From Chlorops oryzae (Eukaryota; Arthropoda; Insecta; Diptera; Chloropidae), in NCBI GenBank assembly GCA_020466095.1, contig CM035806.1, positions 4,201,363 to 4,265,362 of the forward strand: a stretch of 64,000 nt of DNA. The letters are read 5' to 3'. Shown one piece after another: positions 45,063 through 60,064 of the stretch. Positions within the stretch are counted from its first letter, which is position 1; every line of letters starts with the position of its first letter. A program made the position numbers and the translations under genes. Below the pieces are notes generated by a model. It worked only from the letters and a program-made list of their open reading frames with translations, did no database searches and was not told the DNA's origin.

Positions 45063-46119
45063 AGGGTGTTTCCCATAACGGTGTACATCCGAAGGGTGGT
45101 GATAGAGGGGATCAAGACGAACCAAAAATCGTAATGAGATGTCGCAAATGCACCCTTGAGGAGTTATAGGGCCTTAAAATTTTTAGGCAGTAAGTCGAGA
45201 AAAAAAATGCTCCCACGATAACGGTTCATCGTAGAAAAAAAAAACTGTTAAGCGGTTTGAAAGCCAATTCTATGGGCTTTTAGGCAAAATTAAATTCATG
45301 GTAAGAATTTAAGCCATTGATGGTTAAAAGTCAAAAATTCGGAAAAAAAAATTCTATTTTTTTACTTTGGGAGCCATTTTGGTATGAAAAAGGTCCTATT
45401 AACACATACTTTTCTAATTTTTTTCAAAATGCTCGATTAATTTACTTCAAATTTGTGGTACATATCTTATAATTTTTTTTTTGATTTCACTTCAGGAAAA
45501 ATAGGTTTTTAAAACACACTCATAAATTTTTTATTTAATCACTTGTATTCACAGCATAGCAAATATGAAAAATCCTTTTTTGAAATAAGACGCAGAATTT
45601 TGTTTTCTTTTGGTGTTATTTTTATTTTTTTTTTTTATTCCTTATTGAAGATCGCATAAGCGAACACACGCGTCGATAATGCACTCAAACAAAACACACG
45701 CCTACCAAGAAGTTTCTCTTCATTGGGTGTGGTGTCCTTAGATTTTTTTTTTTTTTTTTCCTTGCGTACTGCATCCTGATCCCATAAAATATCACGCTTT
45801 GAGGACATAATTAACGTCACCATTTTCAACAAGTAACAACTGATCATGACGTGTTCCGATATATATATATATATTTTTTTTTTTAAGTATTGTAAAGAAA
45901 TTTCGAAGAACGAACAATAAATCATCATGCCAAAGAATATAACAAAATTGTGAATACTTTTTTCTTTTTATTGTATATATATAATGTTGTTGTGGTTCTC
46001 TCTTTGATACAAAGCTTTTGCTCAAAACCTGTTTACTGGCGTTCACGATCCTTTATATTTGGCAACTTTATATTTGACAACATCGTTGAAGAACAAACGA
46101 GCCATTCGGAATGGATGGG

Positions 46120-47029
46120 TTAATTTCTAGCAATACCAATAATTGCCAAAATGTACATAAATATATTAACTATATCTAAATACAAATTTAATGCTGCAAA
46201 TATATATTCCTCCGGACTGATCGAATACTTATGATTGCCGCCCATCATTAACTGTGTATCGTATACCAAATATATCGAGAATAGTAGCGCACCAATGGAC
46301 GAGTAAACCAATGTCATAACTTTCGATGGCAGGAAGATAGCCGCAATCCCAAATATGACGAAAACAACAAGGGCAACCAATAGTACGCCACCGCACATGG
46401 TGAAATCCCATTTGGTTTGGAAAGCGAAAAGCGTTAGGGCCAAACAAACAGCAGCGGTTATACCGATTGCGATTAGAACCTATGGGAAGAATTTCGAGTT
46501 ATTCAATACAATGGCATTGAAAAAAATGTCATCATCATCATCATCATCATAAATAAATACCTCATCGGGTGCATAAAGGCTGGAGGTTATGCCCAATAAA
46601 AATGATTCGGCCAGCGTGAATAAGGTCAAAAATATGAAATTCATTGGCGTCTTACGGCGGACGCTCTCGCAGCAAGCCATACAAATCATCGTTACAAGTA
46701 ATACGGCCAAGGCGACCCAGAAGAGCCAAGAATTCTCATGTGCCCATTCTTGTACGTTTTCCTCCAATGCGAACAGACAAACGAATCCAAAAGTTATGAG
46801 CAATTGAACCTGTTCCGACAAAAAAAAAAAAAAAACCCCCCGTTACAAAACATTTTAATTGTATTATTAAAAAATTCTCACTGACCATTAGGATCGAGTA
46901 AACTTTCCGAATGAATCCTTTTCGAATGCTTTGATCATCGAAGTAGAAATTCTTTGGACCATCTTGACTTTCGGGATCATCGGAAGTACCTGGAGGATAT
47001 ACATATTGTATTTGTTGTGATGTTGGTTG

Positions 47030-47061
<32 letters not shown>

Positions 47062-47188
47062 GGTGGATATGCGCCATAATTATAACCCGATTGATTATAA
47101 TTAGGCTCGTAGGTGTACGCAGGAATGGCTGCGGCAGGCGGGTATACACCAGTTGGTGGATTATTAGGATCGTATGGACGATGTGGAT
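46120..47188 (-). pseudogene. Lifeguard/TMBIM (Nmda1-type) copy, N-terminal frame disrupted
   Basis: Exons on the minus strand: 47188-46886, 46809-46561, 46479-46120. The last two give 83 and 119 codons, the same sizes as the intact neighbour, with all TM segments, [15 protein letters not shown] and [21 protein letters not shown]. The first visible exon starts at the same phase-1 acceptor as the neighbour and reads PYDPNNPPTGVYPP and YNYGAYPPPPP, but at the CCA/CAA repeat the frame shifts by one base relative to QQIQYVYPPGTSDDPE and the rest. No clear first exon is found: the best candidate (ATG at 47370) is followed by GA where GT is expected. Either a decaying duplicate, a repeat-length assembly error, or translation from an internal ATG in the HHHHQQQ frame. 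Confidence 0.7.
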
Positions 47189-47312
47189 CTATAATGATTA
47201 GTTTTAAGAAAGTTTAAAGAACTATCTAAATGGAATTCCAAATAACTGAGCAGCTTTCGCTGGGCGTGCCCGCAGTTATTTAACCCGATTATCTAGATCG
47301 AGCGATTTTTTA

Positions 47313-47346
<34 letters not shown>

Positions 47347-48030
47347 TTACTTTCCTTGATAGTGATACATGTTAGAGCTCGTCGGAAAACTAAAAATACA
47401 AAAAAAAACTAATTCGTGAAAATTTAGTGATGGACGACTTAATAACCACTTTTAATGCGAAAAAAATCAAGAAAAACTATTGCAAATTTAGCAACGAACC
47501 CAAAAAAAAAAAAAAAATTTCTCGAAATTCGTAACGCAGTACTGTTTAGACAGCCAGGTGTTTCACATTGTACTGAAAGTAAAATTTATTTCCACTTATC
47601 GCTAGATAAGACTCCTACTGATAAAAAAAAAAAAAAAGTTCTGTCGACAATTATAATTTGGACTCGTTAGAATGCAAGTGGCAGAAGACGCACAGTGAGT
47701 TGACGCACTTTCAATAGCACTCATTCCAAGATTAGCAATTTATCGAAATAGATTGCCGAACAGGAAACCTAATCACTTATCAGATATGATCTGTAGTATC
47801 GTTTGATATGCTATCAAGATATGTTTATTATGAAGGATGAAAAAAAAAATTCTATAAAAGTGTGATGTCCGCTAATATAAGGCGATGTGAGTCGGAAGTT
47901 CTATAATCTATCGGGTTGTAAGTTTTCTCTGACCGCAACCGCAGAAGGATTGATTGGTAAATTTCATGAAGAATATTTTTATTGATGTGAAAAATCAAAT
48001 TTTTTTGGTTTGAAAACCAGCACTGATCAG

Positions 48031-48271
48031 TAGAGCGTGTATTTTTAAGCATTTATAAATTTGAAGCATACTTTGTGGGGGGGATATTTTTTTTCTTATC
48101 ACCATTTTGGAAATAAGTAGCGAATTTGAACTTCAAGGGATTTCCTAGCTTTGAAAAAGTCTTAAATAGGCTAAAAATCGATTTGAATCTTAACTTTATG
48201 TAAATTGAACAAATTTTTTGCCCCATAAAGTACGCTTCAATTTTATAAATGCTTGAAAAATACACGCTCTA
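48031..48271. mobile_element. hAT-like MITE TAGAGCGTG, copy 2, perfect 8-bp TSD
   Basis: 241 bp, nearly identical to 32588-32828 (one deleted G, one inserted G noticed). CTGATCAG duplicated at 48023-48030 and 48272-48279. The high identity suggests recent amplification of this family. Confidence 0.93.
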
Positions 48272-48421
48272 CTGATCAGCTTCCGCGATGCCAGCAGTGT
48301 GGGTTCAGATTTGATCACCATAGTATTGTATTTCACAATAAAAAATAATCAGAGCCCGATTCTAAATGAATATTACCCGAGAATTTTTTCCCTCGATATT
48401 TTTATCCGCGAATGAAGGAAG

Positions 48422-48961
48422 CAGTGGCGTGTCTAGAGAAATACTGCTTTGATAGTGCTTATATTGTCCACAGTGGTATATTGAACAATTATAAGACATT
48501 AACCCAAAAAATTTTGGGGGGGGGGCTAGAGGAAGTTTAGAGAGTTATGGACCAAAAACCAAAAAACTCCGAAAATTTCATAACGTCCGATTTTGATGAA
48601 AATTTATATATAGAATAAGTGAAAAATTCTGAAGAATTTTAGCACTAAAATTTTTTCAAAAAACTGGTCCTTTCTGGACCAGTTTGGAACTAGACCCTAA
48701 CTAGACTAGTTGTAATCGGTTTCTTAAAAAAATTTTGACGCCAAAATTCTAAGCATTTTTCGCTTATTCTATATATAAATTTTCATCCAAATCGGACGCC
48801 ATAAATTTTTCGGATTTTTTTGGTTTTTGGTCCATAACTCTCTAAACTTCCTCTAGCCCCCCCCCCCAAAATTTTTTGGGTTAATGTCTTATAATTGTTC
48901 AATATACCACTGTGGAAAATATAAGCACTATCAAAGCAGTATTTCTCTAGACACGCCACTG
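48422..48961. mobile_element. hAT-like foldback CAGTGGCGTGTC, perfect 8-bp TSD
   Basis: 540 bp. CAGTGGCGTGTCTAGAGAAA begins arms that pair over most of the element, including a 10-G/11-C run. GAAGGAAG duplicated at 48414-48421 and 48962-48969. Relatives: core fragment at 44935-45062 and interrupted right end at about 52930-53237. Confidence 0.92.
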
Positions 48962-49189
48962 GAAGGAAGTATTCTAAACGTTAGTAAAAAGAAAATAAAA
49001 AAATAATCAGGGTGTTCACGGGGGATTAGTTATCGGGATATGTGGTAAAAAAATTAAAAATGTATTTTTTTTTTTTTTTTTTGGTATTTTCCGCAAAATT
49101 TGTCAAAGGCAAACAATTTTCGAGTTGAAAATTTTTGGTAAAGCTCATTTTGCAATTTTAACATCGTTCATGAACATAAAAAAGTGTTC

Positions 49190-50038
<849 letters not shown>

Positions 50039-50112
50039 GTCATAGGTAAGTTTTAATTTTACCCTTTATGTAATGACCTTTGTTTAAAAATGTTGGATAT
50101 TTTTTAAAATTA

Positions 50113-50382
50113 GCCCGATTCTGAATATTCCCGGGCAACGAATATTCCCGGCGAATTTACTTTTCTCGAGACTAAAACTCTCCTTTTTCAAATAGATAGG
50201 ATAAGGAAAATTATGGGTATGGGTCAAATTCCCATTCCCCATCAAATTCCTTCCCTCAAATATATAACAAAAAAGAAGTTTACTCTCGAGAAAAGTAAAT
50301 TCCCCGGGCTGAATCCCATCATAACCTGTTTAAAATGGGAGAATTTATTTCTGATCTGCAGGGGAATATTTAGAATCGGGTT
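50113..50382. mobile_element. MITE GCCCGATTCTGAATATTCCC
   Basis: CCCGATTCTGAATATTCCC is inverted at the right end as GGGAATATTTAGAATCGGG. Inner CTCGAG/AAAGTAAATT arms also pair. Related to 15713-15851. Confidence 0.7.
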
Positions 50383-51329
50383 GAATTTATACTTACTGGT
50401 GAGGAGTCTCCGGGTATCCATTTCTTTTTAAAGAAGAATCTCAGTCTTTTTGTAATCTTCTGAATGGGTGGAAGATAAATTTTCTATAGCTTTGAATTTT
50501 TAGAGTTTTTATTTCTTTTTTGTACATTTATCGAATTCAGAAAAAATGTTGACAATTTGACCCTCAAAATTTTTATAAGTTTTCATTGAATACTTATACT
50601 TTCTTTCCTTGTCGAACAACACATACAATATATATATATATATATGTATATATAAATATTATTAGCTTGTTTTAAGCGGTAACATGTTAGATTCTTTTTT
50701 TCAACCCTTCTTAGCTTAGTATAAATTATAATCGTGGTTGCCGTTGTACCACGGAATAATATACTCCATTAAATACTCAAAATAAAAAAAAATTAAAAAA
50801 TATAATTATAAAAAAAAAAAAAAAAAAAAACAAAAAAAAAACGCAAAGCAAACAATTCAGTATCAAAAACGCAAAGCAAAAACAAATGAAATAACAGTCA
50901 AGACTCGCTTAAGCGGATATCGATAAAGGTAAATATTGTATATAATTTATAAATTCTCAGTTTGTATTAATGCGGCTGACTGTTGCTACAAACACTTATA
51001 AGGAAAAATTCGGGCGCTCCGCTTAAACAAGCTATTACTGTTTTATTGATTAATAACAAATGATATTATAAATTGCGAAAGTACGCTGTACGGACGTGCA
51101 ATTTTGGAATACAATTTCAAAGGAGATTTTATTTTATGAATAACAATACGACAAAGTGTGATGAATATTTTTTTTGAAACTAAGTGGAATTAAGACGCGA
51201 TAGTAGTCCTTGATACAAATACACTTAATTAACATATATATATATATATTGTTTTGTAATTTTTATTGACAATAAAATTCTCTATCGCATTCCCATTTTT
51301 CATCACACCTTACACGTCTGCCGTGTGTC

Positions 51330-54411
<3,082 letters not shown>

Positions 54412-54664
54412 TTTTCTTTATATTATTTTTGATTTTTCTTTTGAGATTTTCTACTTATCACGCCCACAAAAATTAGTAAGCTATAGTTGAATTACTTTTT
54501 TTTTTTTTTTGGCTTTCTGAATGAAAATACCACCCTGTATGGAAGAAAATAAAGGGAAAAAAACGGGCTTAATAGGACTCATGTCGCTTGCGCACTCACC
54601 TGCCATTGAGCAATAAAGTCAAGAGGGGCTTACAGCTTTAACGGAACATGGAAAAGAAGAAAGA

Positions 54665-54764
54665 NNNNNNNNNNNNNNNNNNNNNNNNNNNNNNNNNNNN
54701 NNNNNNNNNNNNNNNNNNNNNNNNNNNNNNNNNNNNNNNNNNNNNNNNNNNNNNNNNNNNNNNN
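54665..54764. other. Assembly gap (100 N)
   Basis: Exactly 100 N, the usual placeholder for a gap of unknown size. It lies about 250 bp upstream of the Nmda1 start codon, so promoter sequence may be missing. Confidence 0.99.
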
Positions 54765-55291
54765 ATAAATAAAAATAAAGACACCACCTCTACTTAACCT
54801 CAACTTAATCGAGCCGAAATGACAGCTGCTCGTTTTCCCCATAAGAAATCGCAATACAACTCTGAAATCGCCGCGGGGAGGTGAAATCCTCCACAAACCA
54901 GCTTGCGGGGAGTGGAAGGCACCCACAAGCTATTGGCGGCAGAGCGACTTCTCATACGAATTTATTCGCGGCAGAGAAAGTTTCATAGGAATATAATAGT
55001 GGCAGAGCTGCTGGCAGCGAAATATATTTGCTCTCTTTTGCACGGCTTGCTCTCATAGGAGTGTAACAGCGGCATAGGAACATTTTCGCGGTAGAGCTAC
55101 TGGCAGAGGAAGATTGCAGCGGGAGCAGCCCTGAATTCGTGACTCCTAATGCTAAAGCTTAATTAGAAGGGAGCGGAGCTTTATAAAGCTTAGTTATAAG
55201 GAGCCCCAGCTAAATCTAGGTTATAGCGAGAAATCCCCTACAAGCCCCGAAATCCCATCACCCACAAACGCCGACACACAACACATTGTCG
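54765..55291. other. Intergenic with degenerate GGCAGAG repeats
   Basis: GGCAGAGC/GGCAGAGAA-type units with TCATAGGA and TTCGCGG spacers recur between 54935 and 55120, suggesting a decayed tandem repeat. No gene. Confidence 0.5.
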
Positions 55292-55703
55292 CAGTGATGC
55301 CAGATCAGCAGATTTTCTGCTAGATCTAGCAGATTTTGAAGTTGGGCAGCTGAGAAAAATTCGTTGTTGCGGATAGCTGAAAATCTAGCGGAATTTTACT
55401 GTTGATCGGCAGATTTTTAGCTGATTTTTAGGCTTTTGCAAAAAGTTGAAAACATTTTATGTTCCATTGGTAATCAAAGAACCACATTTTGAGATCTTTC
55501 CCCTACGAGACACGAAAAAGCGTTTGAGATTAGCCAGAGAAAAATTTTCCTGATCTGGAAATACTGGTCAACTGCATGCTTATATATGCCAATAACAGAT
55601 TGTTTTGAAGCGTTGGGGGATTCGTGAAAATTTAGTAAAGGAGCTAAAACTGATAATAAACTTATGATATTATCATAAAATAAATATTAAAATAAAAAAT
55701 TAA

Positions 55704-55818
55704 CCCACGGTTTCACCAAGCTATTTAAATAAAATTAAATAAAAATTACATTTTATTTATATGCGATTAGAAAGTTCGTTTCATTCAAGTTTTATTTCAA
55801 TAGCTTGTGAAACCGGGA
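55704..55818. mobile_element. Harbinger-like MITE (C)CGGTTTCACC, copy 2
   Basis: 115 bp. Arms CGGTTTCACCAAGCTATTTA and TAGCTTGTGAAACCGGG as in 26165-26281. TAA on both sides (55701-55703, 55819-55821). Confidence 0.8.
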
Positions 55819-56020
55819 TAAGATTTGTTTGCTTGTTTTCAAGCGAATGAAAGAATTGCAATGATTGAAGTAGTTCACTAGAAGACAGTGTCATAACATT
55901 TTTTTTTTTTTAGTTACGACCTAAAAAATGTTCTATACGAAAACTGGCATTTTTGAATTCAGCTGAATCTAGCTGAAAATAAAGCGCTGTCTAGCAGAAT
56001 TTCACAAAACCCATCTGGCA

Positions 56021-56026
56021 GCACTG
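56021..56026 (+). promoter_or_regulatory. Motif-7-like site at TE end, upstream of IntS8
   Basis: CAGCACTG (56019-56026), the last eight bases of the TIR element, matches Drosophila core-promoter motif 7 (CAKCNCTR) and lies 44 bp upstream of the IntS8 ATG. Confidence 0.35.
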
Positions 56027-56069
56027 GAGAGTTAAATGATTCCACTGTATCGTTAGCACAACACACAAC

Positions 56070-59000
56070 ATGTCAGAGGAAACGGTGCTTTGGTTTGAGT
56101 TCCTTTTAGACACAACTCTCTTGACGCGCCATTTAAAGAAAAAGGAGTCCAATGCACTAGAATTGCTGACTCAATTCATTTCAACACTGCCTGACGCCGA
56201 AGCGACTGCAGGCGGCATTCCCAGCACTCCCGGCACAACCGGCAATGGCAATAGTGAAGTGCTCAACATAACGAGGAAGCAGTTGGGGAGGAAAATCCTG
56301 GCCCTCAAAGTTGCGACATGGCTCAAGTGGAACTTGGGTATTGAATTGCGGTCTGACCAATCATTTAATTATATAAATCGTTCTTGCTTTACAGATCTTA
56401 TAGAGAAAAGCCTTCCTTTTCCGAAGCAACTATACTTGCTGCGGGACTTGTGCACACTGGCATTTGGGAAGATGGTAGCTGTTCCGCTAACGCCCGATTT
56501 TAGCAACAAAATAGGTGTGGAGACTTAACTTCAATACAATTACACTATTATACCTTTGCATTGCAGGACCTGATGGCCATGAAAATGCTGCCCGTTTCGC
56601 CTTAACCATCTACCATCGATGGGTGCTTCGGTTACAGCTTTTAAAAGATATTGGCATCAAATCAGTTCGGCCCACATTGGGCAACATGTATGACAGTTCT
56701 ACTTAATTTATTTAAAACAACCATAATCATCAATCATCAATAGGTTTCTTCCAAACGAGCCGATGCACCAACTCTTCGCACCTGACATTGCGCCGCAAGC
56801 GAGCATTGATTTCTTGCTGGAGCTTACCAAATCCGAGGAGAAGTTTTACGTCTTCGACTACGATAATTTTGTACTTCTTCATTCAGATATCGAGGAGACG
56901 AAACAAAACTTCGAGGATATGGTTACCATTTCCAATGCAGAACTTCGAACTCAAATTTACTTTGATCTGGTTAATTACTATTTATACACAAAGCAATACC
57001 AATTGGCAACAAGCACTATCAATGATTGTCGCGCGAATTTAGAGGAGACTGCAAAGGACTATACAGCAGATGGTAAATCCAGTAGTGATTTTCGTTTTTG
57101 TCATTTCAATAGCGAAGAGTTGGAAGGCTCCTTATTGGCTTGTGGTGTTAGTAGACAAAAGGTTTCACTCTTGGAACGCTTTTATGAATCACAGTGGTTA
57201 CAGTACAAGGTAAGACGTTGCAGTTCACGTTACGTTACGAAATTAAAAGATATTGAAACAATAACTTTTCCCCAGGACATTGTCGAAATACTTAAAGAAG
57301 ACAATCGCTTTCGGGAAATTCCATTTGAAAACCGACGTATAATTGAATTTAATATCGAAGGAGCGATATCTCAAGGCCTTTTGAATGAACCTGGTGAACT
57401 GGTGGTGCGTTATAAAAGTTGCTCGCTTTATCTTAAAATATATATATACATATAGATTTTTCTTTAGGGATGCTCGATATTTTTGTTTTTATTTTTTATT
57501 TATTTATAATTATTATTTTTTTTTTTTTTTTCTTCAAGATGCAAGTGGCTGCTTTGAATGTCGTACGAAGCATATTTCAACCCGATAGTATATTTTTGAG
57601 CGTTGACTATTTTGAAAAATACAGTCAAATGGAATGTTTTCCCGTGTTGTTGCAAGTGGGTATTCAAAATGACGCTTCTCCAATGACTCATTAAATAGTT
57701 ATATTACTTACCATTGCACAGTTCATTACCGACATTTTTCCGCATTGTACGTTGAGCGAACAAAATCTTTTCAAAAACTTTCTGATCGACAGCATACTCA
57801 AACAAGACAATGCGAAACAATTCTTAAAAGATTTGGAGGGCAGTGAGATATTTTCAAAAATAGAATTGGAAGATTTGGAACGTCAAATAAGTGACGAAGA
57901 AATTTTTGTTCCCACATTAGTTTCGTTGCCGGATTGGAAATTCAACTCAAAATGTTCGTATATTCATATAGTTAATAGTCTTCTGTTGTATTAATTGTGT
58001 TATCCAACTCTTTAAATAGTAACTCGCATCGAGGTCTGCTCTATTGAACGTCAATTGATATCATGTACAAATCCGAACGCTGTCCGAAAGCTGCTTGTAA
58101 AACTAGCTGGCATGAATCCAACGAAACCCTTATGGACTGTCAATCCCAGCTGGGAGATCGCAACACCAATCAAATCCATTATTATGGCAATGCATTTAGG
58201 TTTTCTACAGGACTTCGCTTATGTGCTATTGGGAAAGGCACGAGAGATGACAGCAAAGCGAGTTAGTATATTATAAGTTCCCATCTTTCAAAATCCCCTT
58301 AAAATATGGCGATATGCATACAATATGTACGAATTTTTTTGCAGGACTACTCGGGCGCTGTTTCAATGTTGAGTGTTTTAAAGTCTGAGACTCAAAGGCA
58401 AGAATTAGCTACAACGACGATCATTGCGAGACTAGGTAAATTGGTAACATGGGAAATACTGCTTATACAAATTACGCAATGCCTTGACGAGTGGAAGCTT
58501 AATACGCTCGATTTACAAGCGCTGGGTACACGATGTAAGCAATGTTTAGGTGCGTTACAAAATGGTGACAATACGATTCCACGCATTGAGGTTAGTTGAA
58601 TTTGAATTATCAAAACGTTGAAATATATGAAAATTCAAATTCCCTAACTTAGATTATCGAAAGCTGCGCTTACATGCTGCTCAATCTCAATGATTTTCAT
58701 GCGTTGATGTTCCTGGATAAGAGGCTGACACAATTGGAGCTTCCAATGGCGTTTGCTGCCACCTTCCTTGACATGGAAAAGATGAAAGGGAAGAATAAAA
58801 TTTGTCGTGATGCCTGGGATATTGTTCTCTCAATGTTTTTGAGCACAACCAAGCGAAGCGGTAATCAGGGAAACTCTAGGAGTTCACCAAGCTTAACAGT
58901 TTCAACGGGACTGCAACCTTTTCTAAAGCGAATACGGCATCAGGCGCTGTTCTCATTGGTTATATCACTGTTGGGAAAAATTCATAATATCTTAAAGGAT

Positions 59001-59935
59001 GATCCAAATCATGACTTAAATGGAGAATATATGCAATTATGGCCAACAAGCATAAGCAAGTGGGTTATATATCTTGCTTATTATTTTTTTCATATTAATA
59101 TTATCGTTGGGTTTCATGGAAGCTCATATCTCACTGTTATATTAAATCTTTATTGCAGTCCCATTGGCTACAGCATACGTTCGGTTAGCGAAACTTTGCA
59201 TTGGCTTTTAACGGAGGCACTTAAGTGCTATCCACAGACGATTGCGTGGCTTAAAATGAAGGGAGACTTGGAATTGGGTAAATTCGAACCGAACTTCATT
59301 AAATGAAGAACAATTTTTCTAATATAATCCTTTTTTATTTACAGCTATTGGTAACAATGAAGCCGCCATGCGTTGTTATGTAAATGCTCTTATTACGGGA
59401 ACAGATTACTGTACAGTACCTTTGCAACGGAATATTGCCGATGATTATGTGATACGTAAGATGATACGATGTTCTTCTAATCTTGGTTGTCACATGCAGG
59501 CGACTGTTCTATGTCAGGTTAGTCGATTTCTTTTATGTGCTACCCCTAACGTTTTTGTATGATAGCGTTTCTTACTCTTCCACAAGTTTCTCGATGAAAT
59601 CGATTACGGCATTGTGTTTAAAAATCTAACGGAAAAATCTTCTAACTTTACGGACGCTATGGATGCTTATTACAATTGCATATGGGACACGACGTTGCTA
59701 GAGTTCATAATAAATTTACACGCTAAGAAAGGAGAGCACAGTCGAAAGCTCGAAGCGGTAGAGGTTTTTTTTTTTTTATATTAAATATAATTTTAGTAAT
59801 GAAATTTTCTTGCAGATGGCAATTATGGGCACACTGGAACTCAATGCGAATAACAATGAGGAAATCAAGCGTGAAGCAGCGGCTGTACGAAAGACACGAT
59901 TTTTGCGTGCCTTGGCCAAACAGTATTGTTTTTAA
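56070..59935 (+). CDS. IntS8: Integrator complex subunit 8
   Basis: Scaffold subunit of the nuclear Integrator complex, which processes snRNA 3' ends, attenuates transcription at paused Pol II and contacts the PP2A phosphatase module. Exons: 56070-56337, 56395-56514, 56567-56687, 56744-57209, 57276-57404, 57539-57655, 57722-57953, 58020-58261, 58345-58590, 58653-59059, 59159-59277, 59345-59517, 59587-59763, 59816-59935. Phases agree throughout; 978 aa (human about 995). Matches to the family: WFEFLLDTTLLTRHL near the start, WLKWNLDLIEKSL across intron 1, LWTVNPSWE, DDYVIRKMIRCSSNLGCHMQ, LDEIDYGIVFKNL, MDAYYNCIWDTTLLE, and the end KTRFLRALAKQYCF. The protein is alpha-helical (TPR-like) without catalytic motifs. 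Introns 1 and 4 are multiples of three without stops; splicing is inferred from consensus sites and, for intron 1, homology. Confidence 0.93.
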
Positions 59936-59947
59936 TGCTCGATGGTT

Positions 59948-59953
59948 TTTATT
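59948..59953 (-). terminator. Poly(A) signal of Fen1
   Basis: TTTATT on the plus strand reads AATAAA on the minus strand, 112 bp past the Fen1 stop. It lies only 13 bp past the IntS8 stop codon, so Fen1 mRNA should overlap the 3' end of IntS8. Confidence 0.6.
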
Positions 59954-59993
59954 TTAGAAAATAAGTATATAAAGTCATGATTAAATTGTAAGC

Positions 59994-59999
59994 AATAAA
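59994..59999 (+). terminator. Poly(A) signal of IntS8
   Basis: AATAAA 59 bp past the IntS8 stop. It is positioned beyond the Fen1 signal on the other strand, so the 3' UTRs overlap by tens of bases. Confidence 0.7.
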
Positions 60000-60064
60000 A
60001 TATGTTATAGGCTGTTTATATAAGAAATATAATTGAATACGAAAAAGTTCTTTAACGAACTACT

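Larger units (their letters stand above)
43865..46119. other. Between the divergent TMBIM gene and the next TMBIM copy
   Basis: Contains a foldback element (44034-44811), a fragment of the CAGTGGCG element core (44935-45062), and from 45063 a stretch starting ACAGGGTGTTTCCCATAACG that looks like a repeat end. From 45640 to 46060 only AT-rich sequence with poly-T runs. No exon is supported. Confidence 0.5.
55292..56026. mobile_element. TIR element CAGTGATGCCAGAT next to IntS8
   Basis: 735 bp. CAGTGATGCCAGAT at the left faces ATCTGGCAGCACTG at the right (one mismatch), with TCTGCTAGA in both arms. The tip is related to the element at 21485-22505. It carries a GGTTTCACCAAGC MITE (55704-55818). 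It ends 44 bp before the IntS8 ATG. No TSD found. Confidence 0.7.

Noticed and set aside
57073..57112. 40-nt intron in IntS8 (GTAAAT...TTTCAATAG)
   Set aside because: Too short, and removing it would break the frame that continues cleanly on both sides.
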